Below are positions 12,331-25,030 of a stretch of DNA of 64,000 nucleotides, piece after piece (the first letter of the stretch is position 1; each line of letters begins with the position of its first letter). The notes under the pieces are model-generated. The model worked only from the letters and a program-made list of their open reading frames with translations, was not told the DNA's origin and made no database searches. This DNA comes from Zeugodacus cucurbitae (lineage: Eukaryota; Arthropoda; Insecta; Diptera; Tephritidae), in assembly GCF_028554725.1 (NCBI RefSeq), contig NC_071667.1, positions 85,474,001-85,538,000 on the forward strand, read 5' to 3'. Position numbers and translations under genes: made by a program.

Positions 12331-15300
12331 AAGAAAAAAAGAACAAATAATAATATAAAATCGCAAAAGATAATATAAAATATATTCGGCAAATATTATC
12401 TTTAGTCATAGAAGAGAGTTTTTTAACTGGCTCAAGAACATTACTAGAAATAATTCCAAAGATTTATTCTCCAAAACATTACCATCAACAAAGAGGTCTC
12501 TTTTCTGGGTAGAGTTGAGGGCAACTAAATATTGCCAACATACTGAGATTGGGTTCCAAATCGAGTAAGTCAAAGCCCTATTGGTATCTGACACCTTGCT
12601 TCAGGCTCTCCAAACCAATACTTTTTACCCCGTGGTGTCCTACTCGCACACAATTTCTATTATGTAACCACGTATGTGTTTTTATTGTTTTTGCTTTTGC
12701 ATCATGAACCGCCCCACTGCATTTGTCGAAAATTTCGATTTCGATTCGCAAATGAGATATCAAAAATTTAATTTTCTACATCGAGTAACCCAATTTTAGT
12801 TGCTGCAGGCATGCAATTACCAATTTTGTTACTTCGTGAACGCGCAAAAGGGGGTACGTGCGGGTAATGCGCATACGGTCGAGTAAAAGCCAAATTCTTT
12901 GTTGTGGCAATCAGTCGACAAGCGCATCAGAGAGAATATGCAAACACACGCATATTACAGAATGCAGACTCCATTTATAATGAGTAAGTGTATAAACGCG
13001 TAGTCTCTGAAGCACGCACTTAAGCTTAACATTTTCGAAAATACTATGGAGGGACCTTGAATTTTTAATTATCGTATTTTTATTTGAAAATATTTCCTAT
13101 TTTACATGCTGTTATGTAGAGATGACTATCCCTTTCAGACAATCGTAGAGAAATATGGGCCTTTTGTGTTCGAGGCTTAAAAACCTCCCATGATCCCAAA
13201 ACACACTTTTGGATGAGATTTTCAAAGATACGAGAATAATTAGGATATACTTCGCTAGGCTTGAGTAATACTCGTTAAATAATCCGTCACTTTGGAGGTT
13301 CATGATCCACACAAAAATTGGTTCTAATAATAATTCTGAGCAATCACATTTCTTGTCAACTGAAAATAATAGTGAACCAACTGACACGACCTTAATGCCC
13401 TGCAACGTTCACAATCGCTGAGAAGCCCAAGGATTTACTAATAAATTTCCAATGACATTCCGATGGTTTTATTATACAAATCGCAAGACCAGCTACAAAT
13501 CCTTTCAGTTTAACTGGCATACCTGTCCACATATTTGTTTATTTTTTTTTAAGATGATGACACGATGTCGGCCCGTTGACAAGGTTAACAACGATTGCTG
13601 ACAGCAAAGCTAACATGTAAATACTTATAGACTTATATATAAACATATATCATATATATATGAATATATTGCCAGGTATATGCTGAACACTCTTAAATAA
13701 ATTACACATCAAACAAGCGCAACAACTTAACTACAAACAACAACTGACATTACCAACACCTGAAGAGTAAATCGCTTAGGACGACAACAAGGACAATTTC
13801 AAGCGAACTTCATGTGAAGGAATATGTAAAACTGTCCTGGCAGAAATATACCGCAAACACACGTGAGCACATAAACAAGTTTCAACACACCTTGTAGGGA
13901 AATGCGACAGACAGTCATACAGAGATCGGATTCAAAAGGTGGACTGCTGTTGACTTGACTTGGTTACCCTTTCAGATCAATGTAATCAATATGGAACAAT
14001 AACCGAAAACTCAGCTTAGGAATGCAGTCAAGCGCCAACCAATTGGGGTCTCCCGCAATTCCCTACAGGGCTTGAGGAATTATGAATATGAGTCCATGGA
14101 ACATAGCTAACTGTAGCTCAGCAGAGTATGCATAAGTAATGTAATCACCTAACGAAATAATAACTGCTTTTGTGGAAAAGTAGCAAAGTACCGTTGGCGA
14201 TGGTGTTATGTTTTCCTTTGATTTAGTTGTAGTTGCCGTGGCTCGGCGAGAACGCTGTAATGAAAATTTCACAAGAAAGCACAATGGCACATCATCAACC
14301 GCCGCGCCAACAATACTAACCGCATACTATTAACCGTTAATTTTACAGTTTTTATTTTAATTACAGAAAATATTACCAAAACAATATTTCATAAATGCCA
14401 CCAAAATGGCTGAAGATGCTTATTAGCAGACTTGGACATTGCCTTTGTTGCGAAAGCCATTTTGTAAAGTGAAATTTTGCTGCGATTGAACCACAGTAAC
14501 GGTGCATAAGACTCACTAATCACCATGAACAAATGAGCGGGTTGAGAAAGTTTTATTTTTATTTTTTTTTTTCTCATTTTCGAACGAACGTAGAATAAAT
14601 TGTTACAAAATCGGTTATATTGTCGTCGGTGTGGGCAAGTACTGCTCTCTTTTGCAGTTTTGCTATGAATTTATATAATAGTTTGCTAGGAAATTGCTTT
14701 GGAAAAAAGCTAAAATTTGTACGAGGAAAAGGTGCAAGAAAGTGCGAGCAAGGTGGAGGAGGAGAAGAGGGAAAAATTCTATATTAAGAAATAAATGCAA
14801 ATTACCTTTAATAGCTGGTAGTCATGTTGCGTGGCGGAAGATTAGCAAGTAACGAAGGTGAATAACTTGCACAAACACAGAGGCTTTGAAATTTACATGA
14901 ACACACAGTAAGTGGAATATATGTATGTATGGAGATATATTAAAAAGGCAGGATATTGTTGCATAGAAAACCCGTGTACAGCTAGTCGTACGTACCGTTA
15001 TTGGATTCTATTTGTGCTTTGAGTTGTAACTGCAACTATTTATGCATATCCACTTAAAGTTGCAGCGAAAAGTGTTGGAAAATTTACTTTGCTGGTGTGG
15101 AGTTTTGGGTACCGCTCCTAAAAGAGCTGCAATCAACTAAATTCTAAAATTACGTTGCTGAATGCCACCACAAGTTTTGTGCCAAGCTCTGGCAACTAAG
15201 TGATTGAAAAATTTCAATTTGTATTATTAGCAGTAGTTTTTTCGTCAATCATATTAAGAAACTCTCTGAGATTTGAGAAGTATTTAAGCTAACGCCTATG

Positions 15301-16479
15301 GAACTATTGATGACTGGAATTTTCAAATTTTTCAAAAATTATTTGCGACCCAAAATTCAACTCAACTCAAATCCACCGAAACCAAATCAAATTATGAAAA
15401 AACTAACATGAAGATAAACATTTTTTGTTTCAAATATTAATAATATTATCCATGCATTTATATGCCGTTATGTCCTAAAATATATAGTTTGTGATAAGAG
15501 ACACTATGATACTTTGGGCGTACATATTAGTTCGTGCATATTGTTCATATGACAATTTTTCATAAAAAATATTTCAAAAATTTTCTCAGCTGAATATTGT
15601 TGTTTTGACCTATTTTAGTAAGCACGCAAGTACACAAGTACATATGATGTTACTCATAGAACGGAACGCGCCCTGAATGTTTGTGTGTATATATGTATAA
15701 ATATATATAAATGTCTCTGGGCTCAGCTCATAATTGCCTTGTTGATTTTTGAATGCCAAGCTCAAATTTATTGCATTAAATTTTTGTCAATTAAACGCTA
15801 CTGAAACCACATGTGAACACAAGAATACATACATACATATGTCCACATATATTTGTTCATAATTTCTTCATGTTTCAATGTGCTGTTACTCATTGAGCAA
15901 ATTGCTAAGATCTGTCTTGAGTATACCAAGTATGTTTTCGGATATCCGAATACTGCAACTGTTCGTCCCTTTTAGTTATATGTATGCCTACACATGAGAT
16001 ATAACCGAAATATAGTTTAATTACAAGTGAGAGCTGTTTATTCGAAAACAACCTACACACACTGATATACAAATATATATACATTTGTACATATGTATAT
16101 GTTCCATGGCAGCAAATATTACAGTGATATGGAAATGTTGGCACACGCTTATCGCATTTACGAATGTGCCGACTTGGAAAACAGCAAAATAGCTATGCCA
16201 GCGACCAACTAAATTATAAAAATAACTGTATATATGTATATGCATATGGAGGAGTGTGTTTATATACTTTATAGCCGATTAATTTCATAATTACTTTTTA
16301 TTATACTCAAATGTAGCGTTGATTTGCACTGGTTGTTAATAGTAAAATGAGTATTCCTTAGTATATTCTTTCAAAAGTGTTTGACTTACCCAAATTTCGG
16401 CTTGGTTTCGCTCAATATTAGCAAAATTCCCATAATATAATATCCGATATTGGTATTTGATCTGTTGCTATCACGTGTG

Positions 16480-17650
16480 GAAACTAAAAAAGTGTATACG
16501 AGACGATAACGCCAACGCAGCACCGGCCAGCTGACACAACTAAGCGACTAGTGCCGGCAGGCAGTGTAGCCAAGCGCCGGCTGGACCGTACTGTGAGCGC
16601 CAACGCAGGCTTGCGGCGATAACGACTATCGCGTATTTGCTGTGGAAGGTCTTAACCCCGCAGCTCATTAAACGTTCGTTACGCGATCGCAACTGAAATT
16701 CGGCTCCCGTTCGTTTCCAATTGCTCGGCCAATTGAAAGTTAAATAAAACATATTTAGCTTGACTCAAATGCTAAACCGCAGTAGTAAAATTCTAATATT
16801 TCGAAATATATTTTTAAATCTTCTTAAAAAATTCTATGAATTCTATGTGTGTTCTTGCACTTTTGACAGCATTCTTTTATTTTATTTATTTTTTCTGGCC
16901 ACCAACTCGCGTACTTCACTGTTTGAGCTCGACTTCACAACTGATCAGAATTGCGATCATCCGCCCAAAGTTATTAATTTTTGTGTTTTTGTGAGAAGTG
17001 AAGCTTCTTGCGCCTGCGCGTCTGGGAATTCTTTCCCCCTCATTACTTGCTGCGCCGCCGCCAATTGACCGGCATAGCTAATAAGTCACCACCATAAAGA
17101 GACCAAAATAAGAATTGAAATCGTTTGAAGAAACGGCATTCAGCAACTACAAAACACTGACGCTGTTCGTTAGGGGAAATTCGCTGCTCGCTGCATTGAC
17201 ATTTAGGAGAAAGACGCCACTAACTAAGCGCGCGCTAATACCAGCTCACATTAGTTTGTTTTTGCTCTCGTAGCATTATATAGCACTAACAGAGCACATA
17301 TGTGCATAAATATGATTACGCGGCCATAATTTTATCTCAAAACGTCATGGAATTGACTCAATGTGACCTTTTCGCTCGCACGGAGTGAGCACTTGGCGAC
17401 GCCCGCGACAAGAGCAGCCAGCCGGTCAGTCGTTGCTAATCGTCAATTGTCCACAATCGCCACCACCACCAGCGCCGATAGTGGTGGCAGACAGTGCAAC
17501 AACAACAACAACACACAAATGCAACAAATCGAGCGGGCGATTGCAACGCGACGATCTTTGACGTTCGGCTGTGAGTGTGTGCGCTTGTGTCTCAGCTGGG
17601 CTGGCTTAGCGCTAAACAATGTAAAATCATATGCTAAATACACACACAAG
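16480..17650. promoter_or_regulatory. GC-richer island, possible regulatory or 5' UTR DNA
   Basis: This stretch is clearly richer in GC and CpG than its flanks. It contains palindromic GCCGGC-type motifs (16550-16590), a TCAGTCG initiator-like heptamer at 17426-17432 followed by CAACAACAACAA-type sequence usual in fly 5' UTRs, and no convincing start codon plus coding frame. It could be a promoter with a non-coding first exon, or an enhancer. The evidence is composition and one short motif only. Confidence 0.25.
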
Positions 17651-18289
17651 CCCTAGAGTTTATATAAGTTTTCACGAACAGCAATTTATTTACGCATAAG
17701 AGCCGACACACACACTCACACACCAGCGCACTCGTAAAGAATGAATGTGTGGCTGTGTGTCTTTGTGTGTGTGTGAGGCGTATTCATGAGATTAAATTGA
17801 TTTAATTGAAAAATGACTTGCGACATGACTCGACGGCCTCCGCGCTGATCATTGCCGCATTATATTCGGTCATTTTTACTTGTACAAAAACATTCAGCAG
17901 AATTTATTTATACATATGTATATACTCATATACATACTTGCCACAAGTATACGGTACAGAATGCTACTTATGAACACTTCGTACTATATCGCGTTCTATT
18001 GCTAGATTGTCAAGTGTGCTTAGTTTACAGAGTAAACTACAAAATTCAAATATTCGCTAGTAAATAACTGAAGCAACGGTAAACAGTTGAAATTTGGAAT
18101 TTAGAAGGCACAAAATGTAAACCTCAAAAGCAATCTAAGGTCAAAATCTTCACAAAAGTGACGATTCTATTATTTAAAAGCTGATTAAAGGGTAATAATT
18201 TCATGATAGGACTAACTGTCCATCCGTAAGCTATGTAAGGTGTGCTGACTTGCGTCAGTTTGATCAAGAATACTTGTCTCAGTCCAGAT

Positions 18290-19045
18290 TCATATTTTCG
18301 ATTTCGTAATAAAAACCTTCCATTCTTCGATAAAGACGAAAACGCAAGTCAGGCAGCTGAAAATTTGAATAATTTTTATAGTCCCGAAATTTTGATTCAA
18401 AGATGTATTAAGCTCTGGAAGGACAATTATCAAATAAATGGAAATAAATGGAAATCGTCGCGTTCGATTGTCCTAAAACCGTCCAGGAGTTTAAAATTAC
18501 AAATAACCTTTTGGAACAATTTAAATAAGGCTGAATGCAAAGCAATATCGATGTATGGGTACGAAAGTTAACGCACAAATCCTCATGGGCCGAATTCCCA
18601 GCTTCGAATCGTTGTCGAATCGCGGGGAGCCAACGCAAACGTAGGCCAGGATTGACAGTAAGGAAGATTTTGATACATGTTTTGCAGGGAATCATATACT
18701 ATGAGCTACAGTCAAAATCTTTGTTCGGACCTATCGACACTTGGACCGTCTGACAGAAGCAGTATTGACCATAAGCGATCAGCTTTGGTCAATAGGAGAG
18801 AAGATGTATTCCACACGTACATAGAGAGTGACTCGGCGGAAGTTCCGGGAGCTTTTCTGGGTGAACCTTATTCAACCACCTTATATTCCGGACCTGACAG
18901 CAGCTCTTGTCTATAGCGAATGATTCTGCTGGTGAAACATTCGAATAAGGGTAAGGTTGTGAAAATGACTGTTCCAGATTTTTGCCAAAAGGGGCAATGA
19001 CTTTTTGAAAATATCTTAAAAACGTCAACAAGTTAACGAACTAAA
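18290..19045 (+). pseudogene. Decayed mariner-family transposase
   Basis: Plus-strand frames taken in order give recognisable mariner transposase pieces. ENASQAAENLNNFYSPE and LIQRCIKLW (18331-18420) match the N-terminal DNA-binding region. NIDVWVRKLT (about 18544-18573) matches the segment before the catalytic core. RPGLTVRKILIHV and GIIYYEL (about 18640-18705), DHKRSALVNRREDVFH (18769-18816), VTRRKFRELFWV (from about 18830), QPPYIPDL (about 18874-18897) and FAKRGNDFL (about 18979-19005) follow the family order. Several frameshifts and stops break it. The part holding the first catalytic Asp (GDE-type motif) appears deleted near 18575-18620, and the second Asp region is altered. It is a dead DNA transposon. 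I did not find its terminal inverted repeats. Confidence 0.8.
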
Positions 19046-22000
19046 CGTTGCATGCTTCTCTGAAATCAAATCTTTCTAACTATAATAATGGATTTTTCAT
19101 TTTTCATAATCAACCAAAATGTCATGAGTTCATCTAAATTGGCTTAATTCATTCGATTTTGCTATGGTTGGTGGACGAATAGATCGACTAAGGTAGTTTT
19201 CTCGTATCTCTACCGTCTTGGAGCGTACTTTAAGTACCTAAATCTGGCATTCTAAAAGGAATACCCAAACACACTCTTACAATATTTACATTGATTCCAC
19301 AGTGATATTCTGAAATTCAAAATTGTCAAACATTCACCTTTCCTTTAATTTCATAACCACATCCTTTAGCTTGAGTTAATCTTCTCACTTTAAAATTGAA
19401 TTAATAGACTTATTTGCAGACTCATAGGCTAGATAGAGATAGATAATACTAATGTATACCAACTAAATTATAAGAGATTTGAAAATCTGCCAATTTCTTC
19501 TATTTTTACAATAGTCACAGATTGGCACATTGTACATTCAGCACCGAACCCGAGGAGAACTGGAGGAGTCGACCCCTTGCTAATATTGCAGCTCATCAAC
19601 GACCTTAATCAATAGTCAGCAAATTACTTGTGCTACATAAATGTATGCAGACACACACTCACACACGTGCAGAAACAGACACCGACTCACGCATTGCCCT
19701 TGTACAGGAAGGTCGGTCGACACAAATGCGTGTGTGTGGTTGTGCAAAGGAAGTATTTCAACTTAAATACGCCGCATAAAAAATATATATTGGCCCACAT
19801 TATTGCAGCCCAATCGTTTTGATGAGAGCATATCCTGCCTCATCAGCAGACAACTGCCAATAAAGTTCAAGAGTCAGCAAAGCAACATTGAATCGAATCG
19901 AGCTATCAAGCGATCATGTGTGTCTTCTGCTGCCATGCCCACATGTGCGCGTGTGTGTCGTCAGGAAGTCATTTGGCGTAGCAAAGCAAATGCAAACGCT
20001 GAATGCCAGCAAAATAGACGCAAATTATCATTAGGCATTGAAGAAACTGATGCGAGAAGGAAGGAAGCGGCAGGCTGTGCAAAGAAAGCTCGCAGCCACA
20101 GCAGACGGCGCCGCCCTCCGGCAAATTTGCATTCGGCATAAACAGAAAAAGAAATAAGTAAAAAGAATATGTTGCAGAACATAAAAAGATGAATGTGAGG
20201 GAGTGTGTGGATGAAGCAAAAATAGACGAATGCATAGCAAAATATACTCCTACGCAGTGAGCTGATTGTGGGCGAAAAAGTCGGGGAAACAAAAATTTGT
20301 TTTCTTTTTATTTTTTTTGTTTTGTGGGCTCTGTCTTTATGAAAACGTATAATTTGCGGAGAAGATAGTTAAGCTATATAGTATGTGTGTAGGTGGAATC
20401 CTTCACTTTTGCTATGTTCTTTTGCAATATTGTTAACCCTTATGTATGGCAAGTTACCTGCTGAAAAGTCAAAAAGCAATAGGTACTGTAAAACGAACGA
20501 TAATAAAGGGCAGGAGATATCGGTATCAGCAATTCAAAAAAGTCCATAATGGTTTCAGGATTTTAAAATCACTAATATATGTTATATACCATCTATAGGC
20601 AAGCATGAAATTTTATGTCAATCCGCAACCTTTACTATAGTTCGCAGACTCATTTTACTTAACTCTTCTACCATTGCAGAACTTGGGGAATGTTTGAACA
20701 TTCAAACCTGAAAGTCTCTTTGTCATACAAAATTTTCACGACCTACAAAAGCCAGCAGAGTCACCAACAGGCGAGGAAGCAGAAGAAACGAGTGTTGAAA
20801 TGCAAACCTCTATTCAAATGAAACCATGTAAAAAGGGTTACCAACATACCCAGTAATTTACACAATTGCCTACATACTTAGGCATGTACTCACACCCCTT
20901 GCCACGCTCATCCTTTTTGGATTTTGCCTTTCCTCAAAGGAAATTGCTACTTTCCTCCGCCATTGAGACGCAGCGACCACGTTGTAAGCGAAAACGCACA
21001 ATATTGAAAGCATCACTTATGTGCGAAACCGCAAATTTGCGGCGTTTGTCCTTTTCATAAACAAATTTTTATTTTTTTCCTTTATACATTTGGCTTCCCC
21101 ATTAGAAGTTTCTTTTTTGAAGGCCATTGTGCCTTTGTGCTGCTTTAGAAACGTGCACATCTTTGAAGGTGCATACTTGGGTATCCTAAGCGAAAGAATT
21201 AAAGAAGAAACTTTTGAAAAATTCGCAAAAAATGTGAGTGCGTGCCTCACATACAAAACTGTTGCATATTTTTCAGCGCAGCGCAGACGTCCTTTCACCT
21301 TTTAACAGGGGCTTTCCACAGTTTGAAAAGAAAGCACAAATCCATGCACACTATTGTATGTATTTGTAAATTGGGTTGGATTGAGTTGGGTGAGGGCCAC
21401 GCACTTTATATGATATTATATAGTATATAAAAATGAAAAGCTTATAGAAGGATTTCTAAAAGAGTTTAGCGTGCTTGTCCGTTGTTTCTAAAAGGATTAA
21501 AACATAAAGATCAGATTTATAATTTCAAAGTACTATTTTCAAAACGTTCTTAAATGAAGTTGTGATATAAATACAAGATTCATTCAAGTCGTTAAAGTAC
21601 CGACCTACTATTTTCTCAAGCAGTGATTTAACCTCAGTTTCCCGCCAACATAAAAATGCGCGTTTTCATGAAACAAATATTTGCAGAAGTCTTTAAATCA
21701 TTAATATTAATTGTATTCATATTATTTTTCTCATTTAAAACTGATTAGAGCTTCCTTTTCTCATTCAAAAATTAATAAGGAAACAGCAAATTCAATATCC
21801 ATTGTTCAAAGAGAATTAACAAAACGTCTAAAACGGTCAGTTACCACCACTCATTGGTCGTGCATGATGAAATTAAATATTTAATTATTTATATATAAGT
21901 ATGTATATATGTATGTGTGTTTGTATGCAACACAGCCAGCATGTAAACATCGAAACACTCTGAACTTAACACGTATGAATTTGCAGCTCATTTACCAAAT

Positions 22001-24360
22001 TATGTGTGACCGCATTTCACACATTCATATGCACTGCATTTTCGTAAATTCGACACATATTGTATTCGGCGTTGACATGCCCTCGAATGGCATTATGACA
22101 TGACCGAAACAGTGTTTGAATGACCCTTGATGACGCACTATCACTAAACAATCTCAATAGATGTGTGTATGTATGTATGAATGTAAACGAACAATTTGTG
22201 GCCTGTAGGAAAAACAACTCGACAAATTTAACTGTTGTCTACAAAACTCCTAGACTTAAGAAATTACCCTTCAGGAGAAATTAATAAAAAAATTATTTTA
22301 AAAACTTTGTATTTATTTAAAATTAACGTATAAATTCTTTTGACGATGCTTAGACTATTTACATTCTGATCTCAACCCATCGACTCAAAATAAAATCTGA
22401 GAAACAACCCTCTTCAGTAGCCGCTTATCTTCACTACAGGGTACTTGGCATATGTGAACTGTATTTAATAAAATTCCTTACCGGCGGCAAAAGTGTAATA
22501 TGTGACTGCATTTGTTTGAAAGGGTGTGCCCACTACACACAGAGAGATCGCGCCCTTACCACCACCACACAGATGAAACCAAGCCACAATGCATGAAACT
22601 CAATGAGTGGTGCCTTCTCGGCGTGTGTGTATGTACGGTCACATTGTTATACTTGAGTATAGAGTACTGTATACAAGATAAATAGGTCTTTATCCAATTC
22701 AGAACTGAACAAGTCAATGTAATTGCAATTTGACGCACCATCAACCGCACGAACCGGCGCTGCCATAAAGAATTGTGGGTTGGGAGGGAATCATAATTGA
22801 ATAACAGTAATCAACTGAAGGAATACGTAGTGAATTAGAGAAATTAAAATAGCCGGCAGTCGGTCATAGTTCGACACTGGCAGTTTGGAGAGCGCATTCA
22901 AGCGTCCTCAAATATGCAACAAGCTTTGACCCAACTGCACTTTGAGAGGCGTTAAAAAATGTCAAAAGGTTGGAAGATCATATTTTAAATAAGTTTCGGA
23001 TATTTTATTTTATATGGATATCACTGTTCAAGCTCTGGTTTGGAATTATTACATATTTTTAGGTGGCTTCTCGTTGAAAACTGTTCCATCGCAAGATATA
23101 CGCTATAAATAATGCAGTTATTAGTAAAAATTCTGCATCTTTACACTTGTTAATTTAAATAAAATGCATGGGATTATATGAGAGATAAAAATGTTTATTT
23201 TATACCAGTTTAAACAGCATTGTATTCAGGCAGCATTCACTTATTGAAGCAATCAAATCGCACTTACACACGTTAAATGTGGCTTTATGATTATTGTTCG
23301 TCATGATTTCACACTCAATTCAGCGTCATCTAACAGATTTTATTAAACTTAATTGAATCATACATATGTAGACAAGTAGACACCGGGCACAATATTGCAA
23401 GCACATTCATACCTATATACATATATGAACAATACATACGAATTTAGCTCAGCGCACAGCAACACAAAATTATATAAATACATATACCTATATACTTAAA
23501 GCTAGTAGCATGTACGAGTACGTTGAGCAGTAATATATCTGTTAAATAAAATTCCTACACTAACTATGCCATAAAGTGCATGCAATTTGATATTCCTAAG
23601 CATATATTTTGGCTCAACGCACACACACACACACACACACACACCTACATATACATACACATGAAAGTATTTGCGTTGTAAATACTTTTGCAGTTGTTAA
23701 GCTTGCCTTAAGCGCTGCTTTCAAAGAATAGAGCATTCTCTTTCGATTGGAGCTGGTTCTCAAAGCAATGAAGACTAAATCATTCAATCAAGTTAATAGC
23801 TCTTTTGAATTTCTGGATTTTTGATGTCACTTCTAAATTAATTTAAATAATAAATTAATATAAATTAGTGACAATTGGAATGAAAATGAAAAAACAACAA
23901 AATACACAACCGTATATATGCTAGACTTTAACGAAATAAATATGGAAAAATATTTAGAAATATAAGTAGCAACAAGTAGAAAGAGTGGAGTAATGGATTT
24001 ATGTATTGTAGTTACAATACCTTCAAAATGTATTATGTAAATAAAAATGTGGAGAAGTTTTTAAAAGTTTTCTTGATACTAAGAAAATCAAGAAACGGTA
24101 TTTTTGTTGAAATGACTACATGAGAATTTAGAACATTATGCAGAAAGAAAAAATTATTTGAAAGTTGTGTGCTATGATATGTATTACATCATATTACACC
24201 TAACAAAATACATGGAAAACGAAAACACTCACTCGCTTCACACTTATTAATTTTAATCTTAATTACTCAACTTGCTCAGTTCCAGAGAAAATACATTACT
24301 GAAACGCAAGTAGAAGGAGTACTGTACAATTGAGCATGAATACTCACTATACTTACTGTC
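19046..24360. other. Gene-free stretch
   Basis: AT-rich, with microsatellite patches (CA/GT, TATG) and a purine-rich stretch near 20040-20120. The open frames at 19803-20141 and 21021-21305 have no recognisable domain, and overlapping frames on the other strand are equally long, as expected by chance. No RNA gene recognised. Confidence 0.45.
23621..23644. repeat. (AC)12 microsatellite
   Basis: Twelve uninterrupted AC dinucleotides. It is the longest perfect dinucleotide run I noticed left of the gene. Confidence 0.9.
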
Positions 24361-25030
24361 CACAACGGACCCGGATTTTTATCCGGCCAAGGACTGTCAA
24401 ATCAGATCAAATGTAAACAATTATTTATTTACTTCAAACTTTTTTCTTTGTTATAGATACATATTGAAGGAATAATTTCTGAAATTAAAAAAAAAAGTAA
24501 AACTCCTTCATTGCGACGTCATTTCCGGTGACCCCTCGGAAAAAAGATGCGTCCGCGTTGTCAGCATAACTCCTGATAGGATCATCCAAAATTAAAAAAA
24601 AAAAAAAAATAATAATTGTTTTAAGACAAAAAAAGTGAAAATTTGAATTTTGGCAGACATTTTTCCAAAAAAAAAAAAAATTTCGGTCAAATTTGCTTGA
24701 GATTTTGTTTTTTTTTTAAATAGTTGTAATTGAAAAAAAAAAAAATTATTCGTTTAAGCACGAGTAAATTGTATCTCGAACACCTGTTCAAAATTTCATC
24801 AAGATCGGTTGAGTAGTTTTCGAGAAAATTTGACAACCGACTTTGAAAACACGGTTCCGAGAAAAACGCGTTTAAAGTTTTGAGTAACAATACTTGACTT
24901 GGAGCGCACACCTCCCAAAGACTGTATCTCTGAAACTATTTTTAGGACAATATTGAGATGTTGTAGAAATTAATAAGCCAAAAAACAAAAATTCGATTTT
25001 TTGAATCCACGAAACCCATGTAACCCCTTA
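24361..25030. repeat. Probable dispersed repeat with A-tracts
   Basis: The block begins with a self-similar motif (CCCGGATTTTTATCCGG, 24370-24386) and contains four long A or T tracts (24488-24496, 24594-24609, 24668-24680, 24735-24746). It carries non-coding text such as TTTCATCAAGATCGGTTGAG (24797-24816) that I associate with interspersed repeats in fly genomes. No terminal repeats or coding frame found. The superfamily is not assigned. Genome copy number would settle it. Confidence 0.45.

Larger units (their letters stand above)
2713..18289. other. Long gene-free stretch (intergenic or intron of an unseen gene)
   Basis: No open frame here shows coding character or a family I know. Contents seen: CA/GT microsatellites (for example 4433-4444, 6577-6600, 7909-7920), (TTG)n near 7004-7020, and TATAAAA-like boxes at about 3178 and 4085 with no downstream gene. 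There is also a 36-bp imperfect tandem repeat at 6087-6158, a possible repeat scrap at 12255-12330 and a GC-richer island at 16480-17650 (separate entries). Confidence 0.45.
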
